DNA from: CAYJEQ01 sp964371155
GTDB lineage: Bacteria; Bacillota; Clostridia; Oscillospirales; Ruminococcaceae
Direction: 5' to 3'
DNA length: 12,420 bases
NCBI GenBank assembly: GCA_964371155.1
Contig: CAYJLI010000062.1
Span: 1 to 12,420, forward strand
Part shown: one piece after another, positions 6,359 to 12,368 of the stretch
Numbering within the stretch: the stretch's first letter is position 1
How the letters are laid out: each line of letters opens with the position of its first letter
Translations under genes and position numbers: made by a program
The notes under the pieces: generated by a model
Seen by the model: the letters and a program-made list of their open reading frames with translations, nothing else
The model's database searches: none
Told to the model about the DNA's origin: nothing

Positions 6359-7603
6359 TTATGCTGCGTTTTCAATGCTCTTTAATGTGTTCATCATATT
6401 CTCAGCAAATACCGCATATCCCCTTGTGGGCTCATTTACAAACACATGGCTTGCCGCTCCCACAAGTTGCCCGTTTTGCACTATCGGGCTACCGCTCATA
6501 CCTTGAATAATGCCCCCCGTCTTATCTAAAAGCTCGGGGTCGGTAACCCTTATTACCATGTTTTTCGTAAGGCTATCGTCCGATAGATTTACATTTTCTA
6601 TCACAATGTCATACGACCTCGATTGAGAGCCCTCAATTGTGCATATAATCTGCGCTGGGCCGGTTTTTACTTCATGCTTAAAGGCAAGTGGTATCGAATA
6701 CATTTTTTTTGGAGTTTCATTTATTTTGCCGAAAACACCTGTTTCACTGTTTAAAAGAAGAACACCGGTGTCACTTATTCCCGAAAATGTTCCCTTTAAT
6801 TCGCCAGGGTGGCCGCTGTATCCTTTGCTCAGTCCCGTGATATTTACATCCGTAATCTCCCCACTGGATAGGGGCATCATTTCACCGGTGTCTATATCAC
6901 TCACAGCGTGCCCAAGCCCTGCAAACATGCCTGTGTCGGGGTCGATAAATGTCATGGTTCCAAGGCCTGCGGAGCTGTCCCTAATCCACACACCAGCTCG
7001 ATAACTCATATCGTCCTTGTGCAGTGCGGGAGTCAGTGTGGTGAAAAATCTCTCACCATTTCTCTCAAGCTCAACAGTTACTTCCTCGCCACCACAACCG
7101 CTTATCTGAGCTTCTAAATCCTCATTATATGCTATTTCGTTGCCATTTACCGATATGATGGTATCGCCCATGCAAATTCCTGCCTCTTTAGCAGGGTTTA
7201 CACTGCCGTTTTCAGTGGGAATATCGCTCATCCCCACCACCAGCACTCCCTCGGTAAACATTTTAATGCCAAAAGGTGTTCCCCCCGGAATTACAAGCTC
7301 CCTTTCGACAACCTGTACACTCACTTCTTTTACCGCAACATTGCCAAAAGTGGATAAACTAACTTTAAGCTCATTGCCGATTTTAGAAGATAAATGCTCA
7401 GGCATTTCGGTAGCAAGTCCGCTGACGGTTACGCTTTCGGGTAAACTAAGGGATAATTTTTCGCCGCTTGCCAGATAAAAATTGTCAGGTATTACGGCTT
7501 GCATATATATTCCGCAGGATGCAGTAACTGCAAAAGATATAGAGGCTATACCGCAAAAAAACCGAGCAACTTTTCTCGCTCCTCTTCTAAAACCCATTAT
7601 CAT
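6359..7603 (-). CDS. spoIVB: SpoIVB peptidase (stage IV sporulation protein B)
   Basis: This 414-residue S55-family serine protease is made in the forespore. In the known Bacillus pathway it is secreted into the space between the membranes and starts pro-sigma-K processing. An N-terminal signal anchor spans about 12-36. A PDZ domain covers about 105-195 (GVLVVGMSDI, KEAGICMGDTIISVNG). The protease domain begins at YRAGVWIRDSSAGLGT (201-216). The catalytic residues by position are His232 (GLGHAVSD), Asp355 (TDPELL) and Ser370 (GIIQGMSGSP at 364-373). The Asp-Ser spacing of 15 equals that of the Bacillus subtilis enzyme. The length is usual for the family. The ribosome-binding site is weak: GGA lies only 2 bp before the given ATG and 8 bp before the ATG two codons later (7597). 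In most Firmicutes spo0A follows spoIVB; here a terminator and a prepilin pair follow instead. Confidence 0.95.
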   Translation of the reverse strand: MIMGFRRGARKVARFFCGIASISFAVTASCGIYMQAVIPDNFYLASGEKLSLSLPESVTVSGLATEMPEHLSSKIGNELKVSLSTFGNVAVKEVSVQVVERELVIPGGTPFGIKMFTEGVLVVGMSDIPTENGSVNPAKEAGICMGDTIISVNGNEIAYNEDLEAQISGCGGEEVTVELERNGERFFTTLTPALHKDDMSYRAGVWIRDSSAGLGTMTFIDPDTGMFAGLGHAVSDIDTGEMMPLSSGEITDVNITGLSKGYSGHPGELKGTFSGISDTGVLLLNSETGVFGKINETPKKMYSIPLAFKHEVKTGPAQIICTIEGSQSRSYDIVIENVNLSDDSLTKNMVIRVTDPELLDKTGGIIQGMSGSPIVQNGQLVGAASHVFVNEPTRGYAVFAENMMNTLKSIENAA

Positions 7604-7669
7604 CGTCCAATCATCTTATTTGCAACAAAAAATATGTTGCCTTATTAATTTGCCACTAAATCATAAATT

Positions 7670-7698
7670 TATTGTTGCCAAAATTCTATTATTTTAGC
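7670..7698 (-). promoter_or_regulatory. Possible forespore (sigma-F/sigma-G-like) promoter of spoIVB
   Basis: On the minus strand GGCAACAATA (7670-7679) fits the sigma-F -10 pattern GGNNANANTR at every fixed base. GCTAA lies 14 bp upstream (7694-7698) as a four-of-five match to a GYWTA-type -35. The site is 66 bp before the spoIVB start, which is known to be a forespore gene. The pattern is loose and the region AT-rich, so this is a suggestion only. The rest of 7604-7863 holds no gene that I can see. Confidence 0.28.
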
Positions 7699-7830
7699 AT
7701 AAGATTACTAATTTTTTTACAGTTAAATTTTAAAGTGGCAATTTAGGCACTTTGATTTTTTCTTGGTATAAAAAATTCATCTTTTTACCTTTAAATTTTT
7801 TTGAAAGTGGTAGATTTTTAAAAAAATTTA

Positions 7831-7839
7831 TGGTACAAT
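7831..7839 (+). promoter_or_regulatory. Extended -10 promoter of the SLOG gene
   Basis: TGGTACAAT gives a TGN extension followed by a five-of-six -10 hexamer. No good -35 sits 17 bp upstream (TAGATT), which is usual for extended -10 promoters. Transcription should start near 7846, about 40 nt before the chosen start codon. Confidence 0.55.
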
Positions 7840-7887
7840 GTAAAAGAAAATATATTCGGATTTATGTTTAGAAGGATTGTGATACCG

Positions 7888-8229
7888 ATGAAAGTAGCTA
7901 TTGTGGGATGTAGAAAGGATAGAAATTATCCTTTGGATAAAATTATTGAGAATATTCCAAAAAATTGCTCGATGATAATAAGTGGAGGCGCCGTAGGAAT
8001 AGATAGCCTTGCTGAAAAAGCGGCAAAGGAAATTGGCGTGCCCACTATGATATTTAAGCCAGATTATGATAAGCATGGCAGGGGAGCACCTCTAATACGC
8101 AATAAGGAAATAGCCGATAATTGCGACATGCTCATTGCTTTTTGGGATTTTTCCTCTAAGGGGACAGCGCATGTAATAGATTATTGCACTAAAAATGCTG
8201 TGCCTTTTAAGATAGTTTCCATACTTTAG
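7888..8229 (+). CDS. SLOG-family protein (DUF2493 / cpYpsA-like), nucleotide-binding Rossmann-like fold
   Basis: From the chosen ATG the product has 113 residues. It begins with a Rossmann-like strand (MKVAIVGCRKDR, 1-12), has the glycine-rich ISGGAVGIDSLAEKAA at about 31-46, and a conserved RNKEIADNCDMLIAFWDFSSKGT stretch in the second half (about 75-100). This is the pattern of the SLOG superfamily (YpsA, DprA and LOG relatives), which binds nucleotides or nucleotide-derived ligands. The exact ligand cannot be read from the sequence. An upstream in-frame ATG (7864) would add eight residues but has no ribosome-binding site. GAAGGA at 7871-7876 lies 11 bp before the ATG at 7888, which also gives the family's usual N-terminus. 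The gene is the only one on the plus strand and has its own promoter and terminator, so it is monocistronic. Confidence 0.82.
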   Translation: MKVAIVGCRKDRNYPLDKIIENIPKNCSMIISGGAVGIDSLAEKAAKEIGVPTMIFKPDYDKHGRGAPLIRNKEIADNCDMLIAFWDFSSKGTAHVIDYCTKNAVPFKIVSIL

Positions 8230-8238
8230 GTGGGACTC

Positions 8239-8290
8239 AAAAAGCTATTGCCACCAAAAGTAGTACAATAGCTTTTTAGTTTTTTTCTTT
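8239..8290 (+). terminator. Rho-independent terminator of the SLOG gene
   Basis: A 12-bp perfect stem (8239-8250 with 8266-8277, AAAAAGCTATTG and its complement) has a 15-nt loop and is followed by AG and a run of seven T. It begins 9 bp past the stop codon. Confidence 0.8.
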
Positions 8291-8387
8291 GAAGAGGGAA
8301 GCTGTGCCAAAACAGGGTAATCTGCCTTTATCCGCTAAATGAATATAGCTACCATGCCCAAATAATGAATAAAAACATATCTTAAAT

Positions 8388-8420
8388 AACTTACCCCCAC
8401 CCTAAAGGTGGGGGTAAGTT
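8388..8420. repeat. Left copy of the C5/G5 hairpin repeat
   Basis: The arms AACTTACCCCCACC and complement enclose the loop CTAAA. Eleven bases per arm (TTACCCCCACC) are identical to the right copy at 8600-8629, with a different loop. Confidence 0.75.
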
Positions 8421-8599
8421 AGATTGCAGAGATAGTCTGCAATCTAAATAGACTAAAGAGAAAAGATGAAAGACAAGGAGCAAAACTTTTAAATAAGCGA
8501 GTAATACGAGGGTATATGAGCGTAATTTGAAAGTTTTAAGCGACACAGTAAGCAAAAAATCATAAGATTTTTTGTGGTTTCGCTTTTGTCTTCGGTCTG

Positions 8600-8629
8600 A
8601 ATTACCCCCACCTTACGGTGGGGGTAATT
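8600..8629. repeat. Right copy of the C5/G5 hairpin repeat, terminator-like on the plus strand
   Basis: The arms AATTACCCCCACC and complement enclose the loop TTAC, and T4 follows on the plus strand. Being a self-palindrome at each end of the 248-bp element, it resembles the subterminal hairpins of Y1-transposase elements as well as a plain terminator. Confidence 0.75.
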
Positions 8630-8669
8630 TTTGTTTAATTAGATATGATTTTGATAATGCAAGAAAGAG

Positions 8670-9041
8670 TTATGCAATTATAACGCTTAAATGAGGTGTA
8701 ACAATATTTAGTATAAGCATCCATGAAAAAACAATTGTAAAGCCCATACACATTATTAAAAACGCTGCCCTGTATGAGGAGTTTTTAATCTTTGTCGCTG
8801 TGAGCGCAAAGAGCACACAGGCTAAAATCATCGCAAGTATATCCAAAAACACATGGGTGAGTACTGCGGAAATTTGAAAATTTTGCTCTATTGTTCTCGA
8901 TAGTGGAGCTGCAACAATATGTGTAAAAGGAACAAATATTAATGGTATTATCGCAATTGAAAAGCTCTGCTTGCCATTTCTTAGATAACTGAAAGACATA
9001 ATAAGAATAAGTACTACCACTGCCCAACATTCAACCAACAT
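8670..9041 (-). CDS. Small four-helix integral membrane protein, unknown function
   Basis: I do not recognise this 123-residue protein. It has four hydrophobic segments at about 3-20, 27-47, 57-82 and 92-115, short polar loops, and no long soluble part. The loop RNGKQS (21-26) and TKIKNSSYR (83-91) are the basic segments, which by the positive-inside rule puts both termini outside. Upstream of the ATG is a run of six G about 7 bp away, an acceptable but unusual ribosome-binding site. The next gene upstream, a lipoprotein gene, ends 97 bp away, so cotranscription is possible. Base composition and length look genuine, but no function can be given. Confidence 0.65.
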   Translation of the reverse strand: MLVECWAVVVLILIMSFSYLRNGKQSFSIAIIPLIFVPFTHIVAAPLSRTIEQNFQISAVLTHVFLDILAMILACVLFALTATKIKNSSYRAAFLIMCMGFTIVFSWMLILNIVTPHLSVIIA

Positions 9042-9065
9042 AAAAAGCCCCCCATGCCTTGCGGC

Positions 9066-9100
9066 GAATTAATAAGTAATAGTTAATAGTGATTAATTTA
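9066..9100. repeat. Short AT-rich iterated sequence
   Basis: The spacer between two minus-strand genes holds imperfect repeats built from TAAT/TAGT units (AATAAGTAATAGTTAATAGT and a following GATTAAT). It resembles the low-complexity dispersed tracts common between clostridial genes. No function can be assigned. Confidence 0.3.
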
Positions 9101-9138
9101 AAGTTTTCGTCATGGGTAAAACTGCGCTGTATTTAGCT

Positions 9139-9603
9139 TTAAAATGCATCGTGGAATATGTCCACTGCCGGTGCGGTGTCGTCCGCTATTACTAATATAA
9201 CATATTCACCCACACTGTCTATGTATGCATTTTCAAGTTTTGGCATTTCGACTGGGATATAATCACGGTATTCGTTTGATAAGTCCAAAACCCTCTGCTC
9301 AAGTATGGCTTTTACTGCATCGGTTTCCCCTTCAACAGCTTTAAAGATTGCTATTTCTTCCGCAGTTGCCTTTGATGCACATGAGTATACTATATATTCT
9401 GCCACCACTTCGGCATCATAATCAGTGTAGAGCAGTTCCTCCACATTCACTTCGCTCATCTCGATAAGTTCACCCAAGAGCACTGTTTCGCTTTTCATCT
9501 GCTCGGCAGTTGCCGCTATGTCTATTTCCACTGAAGCCTCACCACTACTACAAGCAGTAAGCAGCAGTACTGATGCTAATATTAATGAAATAATCTTTTT
9601 CAT
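9139..9603 (-). CDS. DUF4358-type lipoprotein
   Basis: This 154-residue protein starts with a lipoprotein signal (MKKIISLILASVLLLTAC); the lipobox LTAC puts the lipidated cysteine at 18, so it should be anchored to the outer face of the cell membrane. The mature part is acidic, has an ATAEEIAIFKA helix region (98-109) and ends with the pattern YIPVEMPKLENAYIDSVGEY at 123-142 followed by a strand (VILVIADD), as in DUF4358 proteins. The function of that family is unknown to me; members are often near envelope O-acyl-transfer or SGNH hydrolase genes, and an SGNH hydrolase gene is 118 bp upstream here. AAAGGAG is 9 bp before the ATG. Confidence 0.75.
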   Translation of the reverse strand: MKKIISLILASVLLLTACSSGEASVEIDIAATAEQMKSETVLLGELIEMSEVNVEELLYTDYDAEVVAEYIVYSCASKATAEEIAIFKAVEGETDAVKAILEQRVLDLSNEYRDYIPVEMPKLENAYIDSVGEYVILVIADDTAPAVDIFHDAF

Positions 9604-9721
9604 CCCATTTATCTCCTTTATTAATTAAAAATCTCTATATTTTAAGCTTCTCTATGTTTTATCCACTAATCTATATTGGATAGCTATTGTGATGATGACT
9701 ACATAGCATCTTTTTATATGT

Positions 9722-10792
9722 CTATTCATCGTCCGACGGTGTTAGAATTTCATCATCTTCGGGAGTGAGGATTTCTTCCTCCTGCTCCTCAGCAGGGGCA
9801 GAGGGTTCTTCACTTTCCGCAGACTGCTCTACATCAGTGCCGCCTTCCTGTGCTACTGTGTGCATTTTTAGATAATCCATCCATCTTGTGTAGTACTCGG
9901 CGTTAAAATGCAGACCATCTGGGGTCACTTCATCCGCAAGACCGCCGTCCTGCTCTGCAAAAGCAGAGGCAACATCAAGGTAGTAAACCCCTTTTTCTGC
10001 CGCCATTTCGGCAAGTAGCACATTCGCCGTTGCTATCTCTTCATTTGTTAGGGTGGAATTGTATCTTGACTGAAATTTCGCCTCATTTATAACCATGATC
10101 GACTGCACATATATCACTGCGTCGGGCTTTATCCTTTTTATTTCATCAACAAATGCACCGTACTGCTCCACTGTTGGCTCAGCACCCATATTGCCAATTC
10201 CGTTTGCACCGAGCATGATATATACTTTATTCGCCTCTGTCTGCTCTAAAGCCTGTGGTATGGTGAGTGTAGTGCCGTCTATATCAATGACTTGCTTTGT
10301 AAAGATTGAATATAGGTTTATCCCTGTGTCCGCATAGACTGTGGCATTTGGCATTGCGCTGTAAAGCTGTATCCCTGTGGTGAGTGAGTCTCCGATAAAC
10401 ACCGCATCGTCAAAATAACTGCTATGAACTCTTTCGCCCATGGGCACTGTGGCATCAGCTGAAATCTGCTGGGCTACCCCTTCTCCCTCGGTGGACACCT
10501 GAGAACTCTCGGCTAAGTCGTCGGTATCGGAAGCGCTTTGCTCGGCTGAGCTTTCTTCGCTTGATTGCTCTAAGCTCTCGCTTTCTCTTGCCATCTCCGC
10601 TGCTCTTTCCTGCTCCTCTTTATACTCGGAGGGTGAAAACGGCTTATCGGCTTCTATATCGCTTGCAGAAGCACTCTGCCATGCATACGCTGAAATTGCC
10701 GCAATAGCCACGCAGAAAACAACCGATAGGGTTACTGCGAGATAGGGCGGCATATTTTTAAAATGTTTCATTTTTCTATTTATCTGTGGCAT
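9722..10792 (-). CDS. Membrane-anchored SGNH/GDSL-family hydrolase
   Basis: This 356-residue protein has one N-terminal transmembrane anchor (about 17-38), a Ser/Glu-rich disordered linker (about 50-120), a catalytic domain (about 125-312), and an acidic tail. SGNH blocks are visible: FIGDSLTTG at 132-140 with nucleophile Ser136, LGANG at 194-198 with Asn197, and PDGLH at 291-295 with Asp292 and His295. The family usually hydrolyses acyl or acetyl esters, so outside the cell a wall polymer or surface glycan is the likely substrate. The linker probably spans the peptidoglycan. The tail repeats EILTPxDD twice (340-355). The expected block III reading GxND is GANG here, but the catalytic Asn is kept. 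GGAG is 7 bp before the ATG, which supports the start. Its neighbours are a lipoprotein gene and a small membrane protein gene on the same strand. Confidence 0.88.
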   Translation of the reverse strand: MPQINRKMKHFKNMPPYLAVTLSVVFCVAIAAISAYAWQSASASDIEADKPFSPSEYKEEQERAAEMARESESLEQSSEESSAEQSASDTDDLAESSQVSTEGEGVAQQISADATVPMGERVHSSYFDDAVFIGDSLTTGIQLYSAMPNATVYADTGINLYSIFTKQVIDIDGTTLTIPQALEQTEANKVYIMLGANGIGNMGAEPTVEQYGAFVDEIKRIKPDAVIYVQSIMVINEAKFQSRYNSTLTNEEIATANVLLAEMAAEKGVYYLDVASAFAEQDGGLADEVTPDGLHFNAEYYTRWMDYLKMHTVAQEGGTDVEQSAESEEPSAPAEEQEEEILTPEDDEILTPSDDE

Positions 10793-10855
10793 CTATTTTC
10801 TCCATATTAGCATGATATAATTTGCCACATAGTGGCGAGAAAGTGGGCATAAAAT

Positions 10856-10910
10856 GTAATAAACACCTCATACACTAATGGCTTTTTGTGGCTTTGGTTG
10901 TGTTTATTAC
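10856..10910. repeat. 11-bp perfect inverted repeat upstream of the SGNH gene
   Basis: GTAATAAACAC (10856-10866) and its exact complement (10900-10910) flank 33 bp. The gap is long for a protein operator, so an RNA stem in the SGNH leader or a paired binding site is possible. A smaller GCCAC-ATA-GTGGC hairpin lies between it and the start codon (10824-10836). Confidence 0.5.
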
Positions 10911-11063
10911 CCATTATATATTAGAGGGGTAAAATTGTAAACAGAAATTTGTGTAAAAAAAGTGACAATTCTATTTTTTTCGACATTTTTTTGCCCGCAC
11001 TTTCCAAATATATCTGATAAAATAATATTATTAATATCGAAAAATAATTCGTATTACAAATAG

Positions 11064-11181
11064 TTATAAACATTTTCAACAGACTTATTCACCGAAAAGC
11101 TGTAATATTCTCTTGTTTTTAGCTATTTCAAGTGATTTTCATGAGTTTTCAACAGGTTTTCCACAGTTTTTCTGTTTATAA
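11064..11181. promoter_or_regulatory. Cluster of DnaA-box-like 9-mers
   Basis: Against TTATNCACA there are four one-mismatch sites in 118 bp: TTATAAACA (11064-11072), TTATTCACC (11085-11093), TTTTCCACA (11157-11165), and TGTTTATAA on the opposite strand (11173-11181). Two weaker TTTTCAACA copies lie at 11073-11081 and about 11147-11155. The stretch TTTTCAACAGGTTTTCCACA is typical of Firmicutes origin regions. No dnaA, dnaN or rpmH is encoded nearby, so this may be a DnaA-binding site, part of an origin, or chance in AT-rich DNA. Confidence 0.35.
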
Positions 11182-11314
11182 CTTTCTATATTCAATTTCA
11201 AATTTTTTCATAATTTATATGAAAATTCAAAAAAATTTTTTCTACATTTTACCAAAAGTAATTTCTACTTTCCATTAAAGCATATAATATTTTCTTTAGT
11301 GGGTGTTTACTATT

Positions 11315-12037
11315 TTAGCCTTTTCTTAGTTTTAACAAGAAATTCATTGTAGCTTCACTCTGGATATAATCCATATAGCTTATGTCCGTACTGCTTTTGG
11401 ATATTAACTGCAAAAAGTTCTCTTCGCTATAATTATTAAAAAATTGCACAATAAGCTCATTTACTATCGCCCTCGATGTGCTTTCGTACTGCTCCCTGCT
11501 TAAAAATGCATCTTTCTCGCTGAGTATGCTTGAGGCGGTGTAAATGTCGAGAATATTATTGCCTTCAAATAATGTAATGCCAGCCACTGTCATTTCTTCG
11601 CTGATTTCACACTCAATGCTCTCCTCAAAAAGCTCGGTGAGCACCTCTACATCAAGATGCATATATCTGCTCGGGAGTGCCTCCCCCATATTCACCACCG
11701 AGCTCATTGCACCCTGCACACCTTTTGTGGTATATGCGTCCGATATTTCATTTTCATTTAGAGTAATTAGCTCCACATCGCCTTTTAAAGGGCTTATTTT
11801 TAACACTCCGGCAAGGAGTGGTTTGGTGTTTGAGTCGATCATTAAGAGCACTGCAAAATCCTGCTCAGTAGTGGGGAGGTATACTCCTTCAGCAAGGGCA
11901 TATGCGTCCATTTCTTCCTCTTTTAAAGTTACGCTTATATTAGCAACCATATAGGAAAAAATCACAACAAACCCCAAAGCCGCAATTGCAAATGTTGCTA
12001 AAAAAGACTTTACAGTAATAATTTTATTTTTAGGCAT
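11315..12037 (-). CDS. Membrane-anchored protein with a degenerate LytR-CpsA-Psr-like domain
   Basis: From the chosen ATG the product has 240 residues: a short basic cytoplasmic tail, one transmembrane segment (about 12-33) and an extracellular domain. Residues 60-138 follow the order of an LCP domain: a strand FAVLLMIDSN (61-70), a second strand with VLKISPLKGDVELITLNEN, a helix, then YMHLDVEVLTELFEE (125-139), where LCP proteins have the pattern preceding their ligand pocket. The conserved Arg-Asp pair expected after the second strand is absent (ITLNEN), so transferase activity is doubtful. A longer reading to 12070 adds eleven residues but lacks a ribosome-binding site; AAGGAGG is 8 bp before the ATG at 12037. 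It could instead be an unrelated exported protein of unknown family. Confidence 0.6.
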   Translation of the reverse strand: MPKNKIITVKSFLATFAIAALGFVVIFSYMVANISVTLKEEEMDAYALAEGVYLPTTEQDFAVLLMIDSNTKPLLAGVLKISPLKGDVELITLNENEISDAYTTKGVQGAMSSVVNMGEALPSRYMHLDVEVLTELFEESIECEISEEMTVAGITLFEGNNILDIYTASSILSEKDAFLSREQYESTSRAIVNELIVQFFNNYSEENFLQLISKSSTDISYMDYIQSEATMNFLLKLRKG

Positions 12038-12045
12038 AAATACTG

Positions 12046-12052
12046 CCTCCTT
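12046..12052 (-). promoter_or_regulatory. Shine-Dalgarno site that fixes the LCP-like gene start
   Basis: AAGGAGG on the minus strand is 8 bp before the ATG at 12037. It lies inside the longer open frame, so the extra N-terminal residues are unlikely to be translated. Confidence 0.8.
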
Positions 12053-12061
12053 ATAAATTGA

Positions 12062-12095
12062 TTTTGCCAAAAGCGAAACTCTTTAACTTTTCACT
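12062..12095. repeat. Left copy of a 34-bp direct repeat
   Basis: It runs from TTTTGCCA to TTAACTTTTCACT and matches the copy at 12225-12258 at 29 of 34 positions. The copies are offset by 163 bp and bracket a C/G-rich hairpin. Confidence 0.65.
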
Positions 12096-12162
12096 AAAAA
12101 AGTCTCCGCTCTTTTGCTCTTAAAAATTTGCTACATTCTTTTTTTCGGCTTCGCCTACTTAT

Positions 12163-12196
12163 TTATGGGGCTTTGCCCCAAACCCCATAATTTTTT
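12163..12196 (+). terminator. Terminator-like hairpin in a repeat-rich spacer
   Basis: TTATGGGG (12163-12170) pairs with CCCCATAA (12183-12190) and is followed by T6 on the plus strand. An alternative GGGGC/GCCCC hairpin overlaps it. No plus-strand gene precedes it in the window, so it may be part of a dispersed repeat rather than a working terminator. A small GGCTTCGCC hairpin lies just upstream. Confidence 0.5.
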
Positions 12197-12224
12197 GAAA
12201 AAAATTAAGTAAAACTTTATTTTG

Positions 12225-12258
12225 TTTTGCCATCGGCGACACTCATTAACTTTTCACT
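12225..12258. repeat. Right copy of a 34-bp direct repeat
   Basis: It differs from the left copy (12062-12095) at five positions, three of them adjacent. Further TTTTCAC units continue to about 12276, as if the tail of the repeat had been iterated. Confidence 0.65.
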
Positions 12259-12339
12259 TTTTACTTTTCACCCTTCACTGTCCTCTTATAAATAATACTT
12301 TGCATTATTTATATTCTGTGCACTATTTTAAATAAAATC

Positions 12340-12368
12340 AAGACAAAATCAATTATCTATGTTATAAT
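12340..12368 (+). promoter_or_regulatory. Extended -10 promoter pointing out of the right edge
   Basis: A perfect TATAAT (12363-12368) has TGT directly before it, an extended -10, and AAGACA (12340-12345) exactly 17 bp upstream as a four-of-six -35. It should start transcription near 12375 toward a gene beyond the window. Confidence 0.5.

Larger units (their letters stand above)
8388..8635 (+). ncRNA. Candidate structured RNA or hairpin-ended element, unidentified
   Basis: No gene covers 8291-8669, but 8388-8635 is full of pairing. Seen in order: a 14-bp hairpin (8388-8401/8407-8420); a directly adjoining 10-bp hairpin (8421-8430/8436-8445); a long-range stem of about 20 pairs with two mismatches and one bulge (8450-8471 with 8578-8598); inside it an 8-bp stem (8482-8489/8530-8537) and a 9-bp hairpin (8553-8561/8566-8574); and finally a 13-bp hairpin (8600-8612/8617-8629) followed by T4, which looks like a terminator on the plus strand. 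The first and last hairpins share TTACCCCCACC and its complement. I do not recognise an Rfam class. It could be a free-standing non-coding RNA or a small IS200/IS605-like non-autonomous element, whose ends are also hairpins. No convincing promoter is visible in 8291-8387. Confidence 0.5.
10793..11314. other. Gene-free AT-rich spacer, 522 bp
   Basis: I see no gene here on either strand. The left part (10824-10910) has two inverted repeats in front of the SGNH gene. The middle and right parts are strongly AT-rich, contain the DnaA-box-like cluster at 11064-11181, and beyond it an A/T homopolymer tract (11231-11241). There is no clear hairpin terminator for the gene that ends at 11315. Confidence 0.7.

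Noticed and set aside
7622..7641. GCAACA/TGTTGC 6-bp hairpin just upstream of spoIVB
   Set aside because: It is short, AT-rich around it, and not at a position that hides the start codon; likely chance.
7864..7887. Upstream ATG for the SLOG gene adding eight residues
   Set aside because: No ribosome-binding site precedes it, while GAAGGA inside this stretch serves the ATG at 7888.
7828..8076. 82-codon minus-strand frame opposite the SLOG gene
   Set aside because: It is a shadow of the SLOG gene, has no ribosome-binding site and an implausible composition.
8281..8387. Open minus-strand frame with a peptide that reads like real protein (GHGSYIHLADKGRLPCFGTASLF)
   Set aside because: It has no start codon or ribosome-binding site and is only about 35 codons long. 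It could be a remnant or part of a dispersed repeat, but there is not enough to call a pseudogene.
8785..9030. 81-codon minus-strand frame overlapping the small membrane protein
   Set aside because: It overlaps in another frame a better membrane-protein reading with a plausible start site, and its own residues show no pattern.
9659..9682. TTATCCACT DnaA-box-like site and TATCCA/TGGATA inverted repeat after the SGNH gene
   Set aside because: It is a single site with no neighbouring boxes, and the 6-bp stem with an 11-nt loop lacks a T tract, so neither a DnaA site nor a terminator is supported.
12038..12070. Longer N-terminus of the LCP-like protein
   Set aside because: The strong AAGGAGG site lies within this extension and serves the ATG at 12037.
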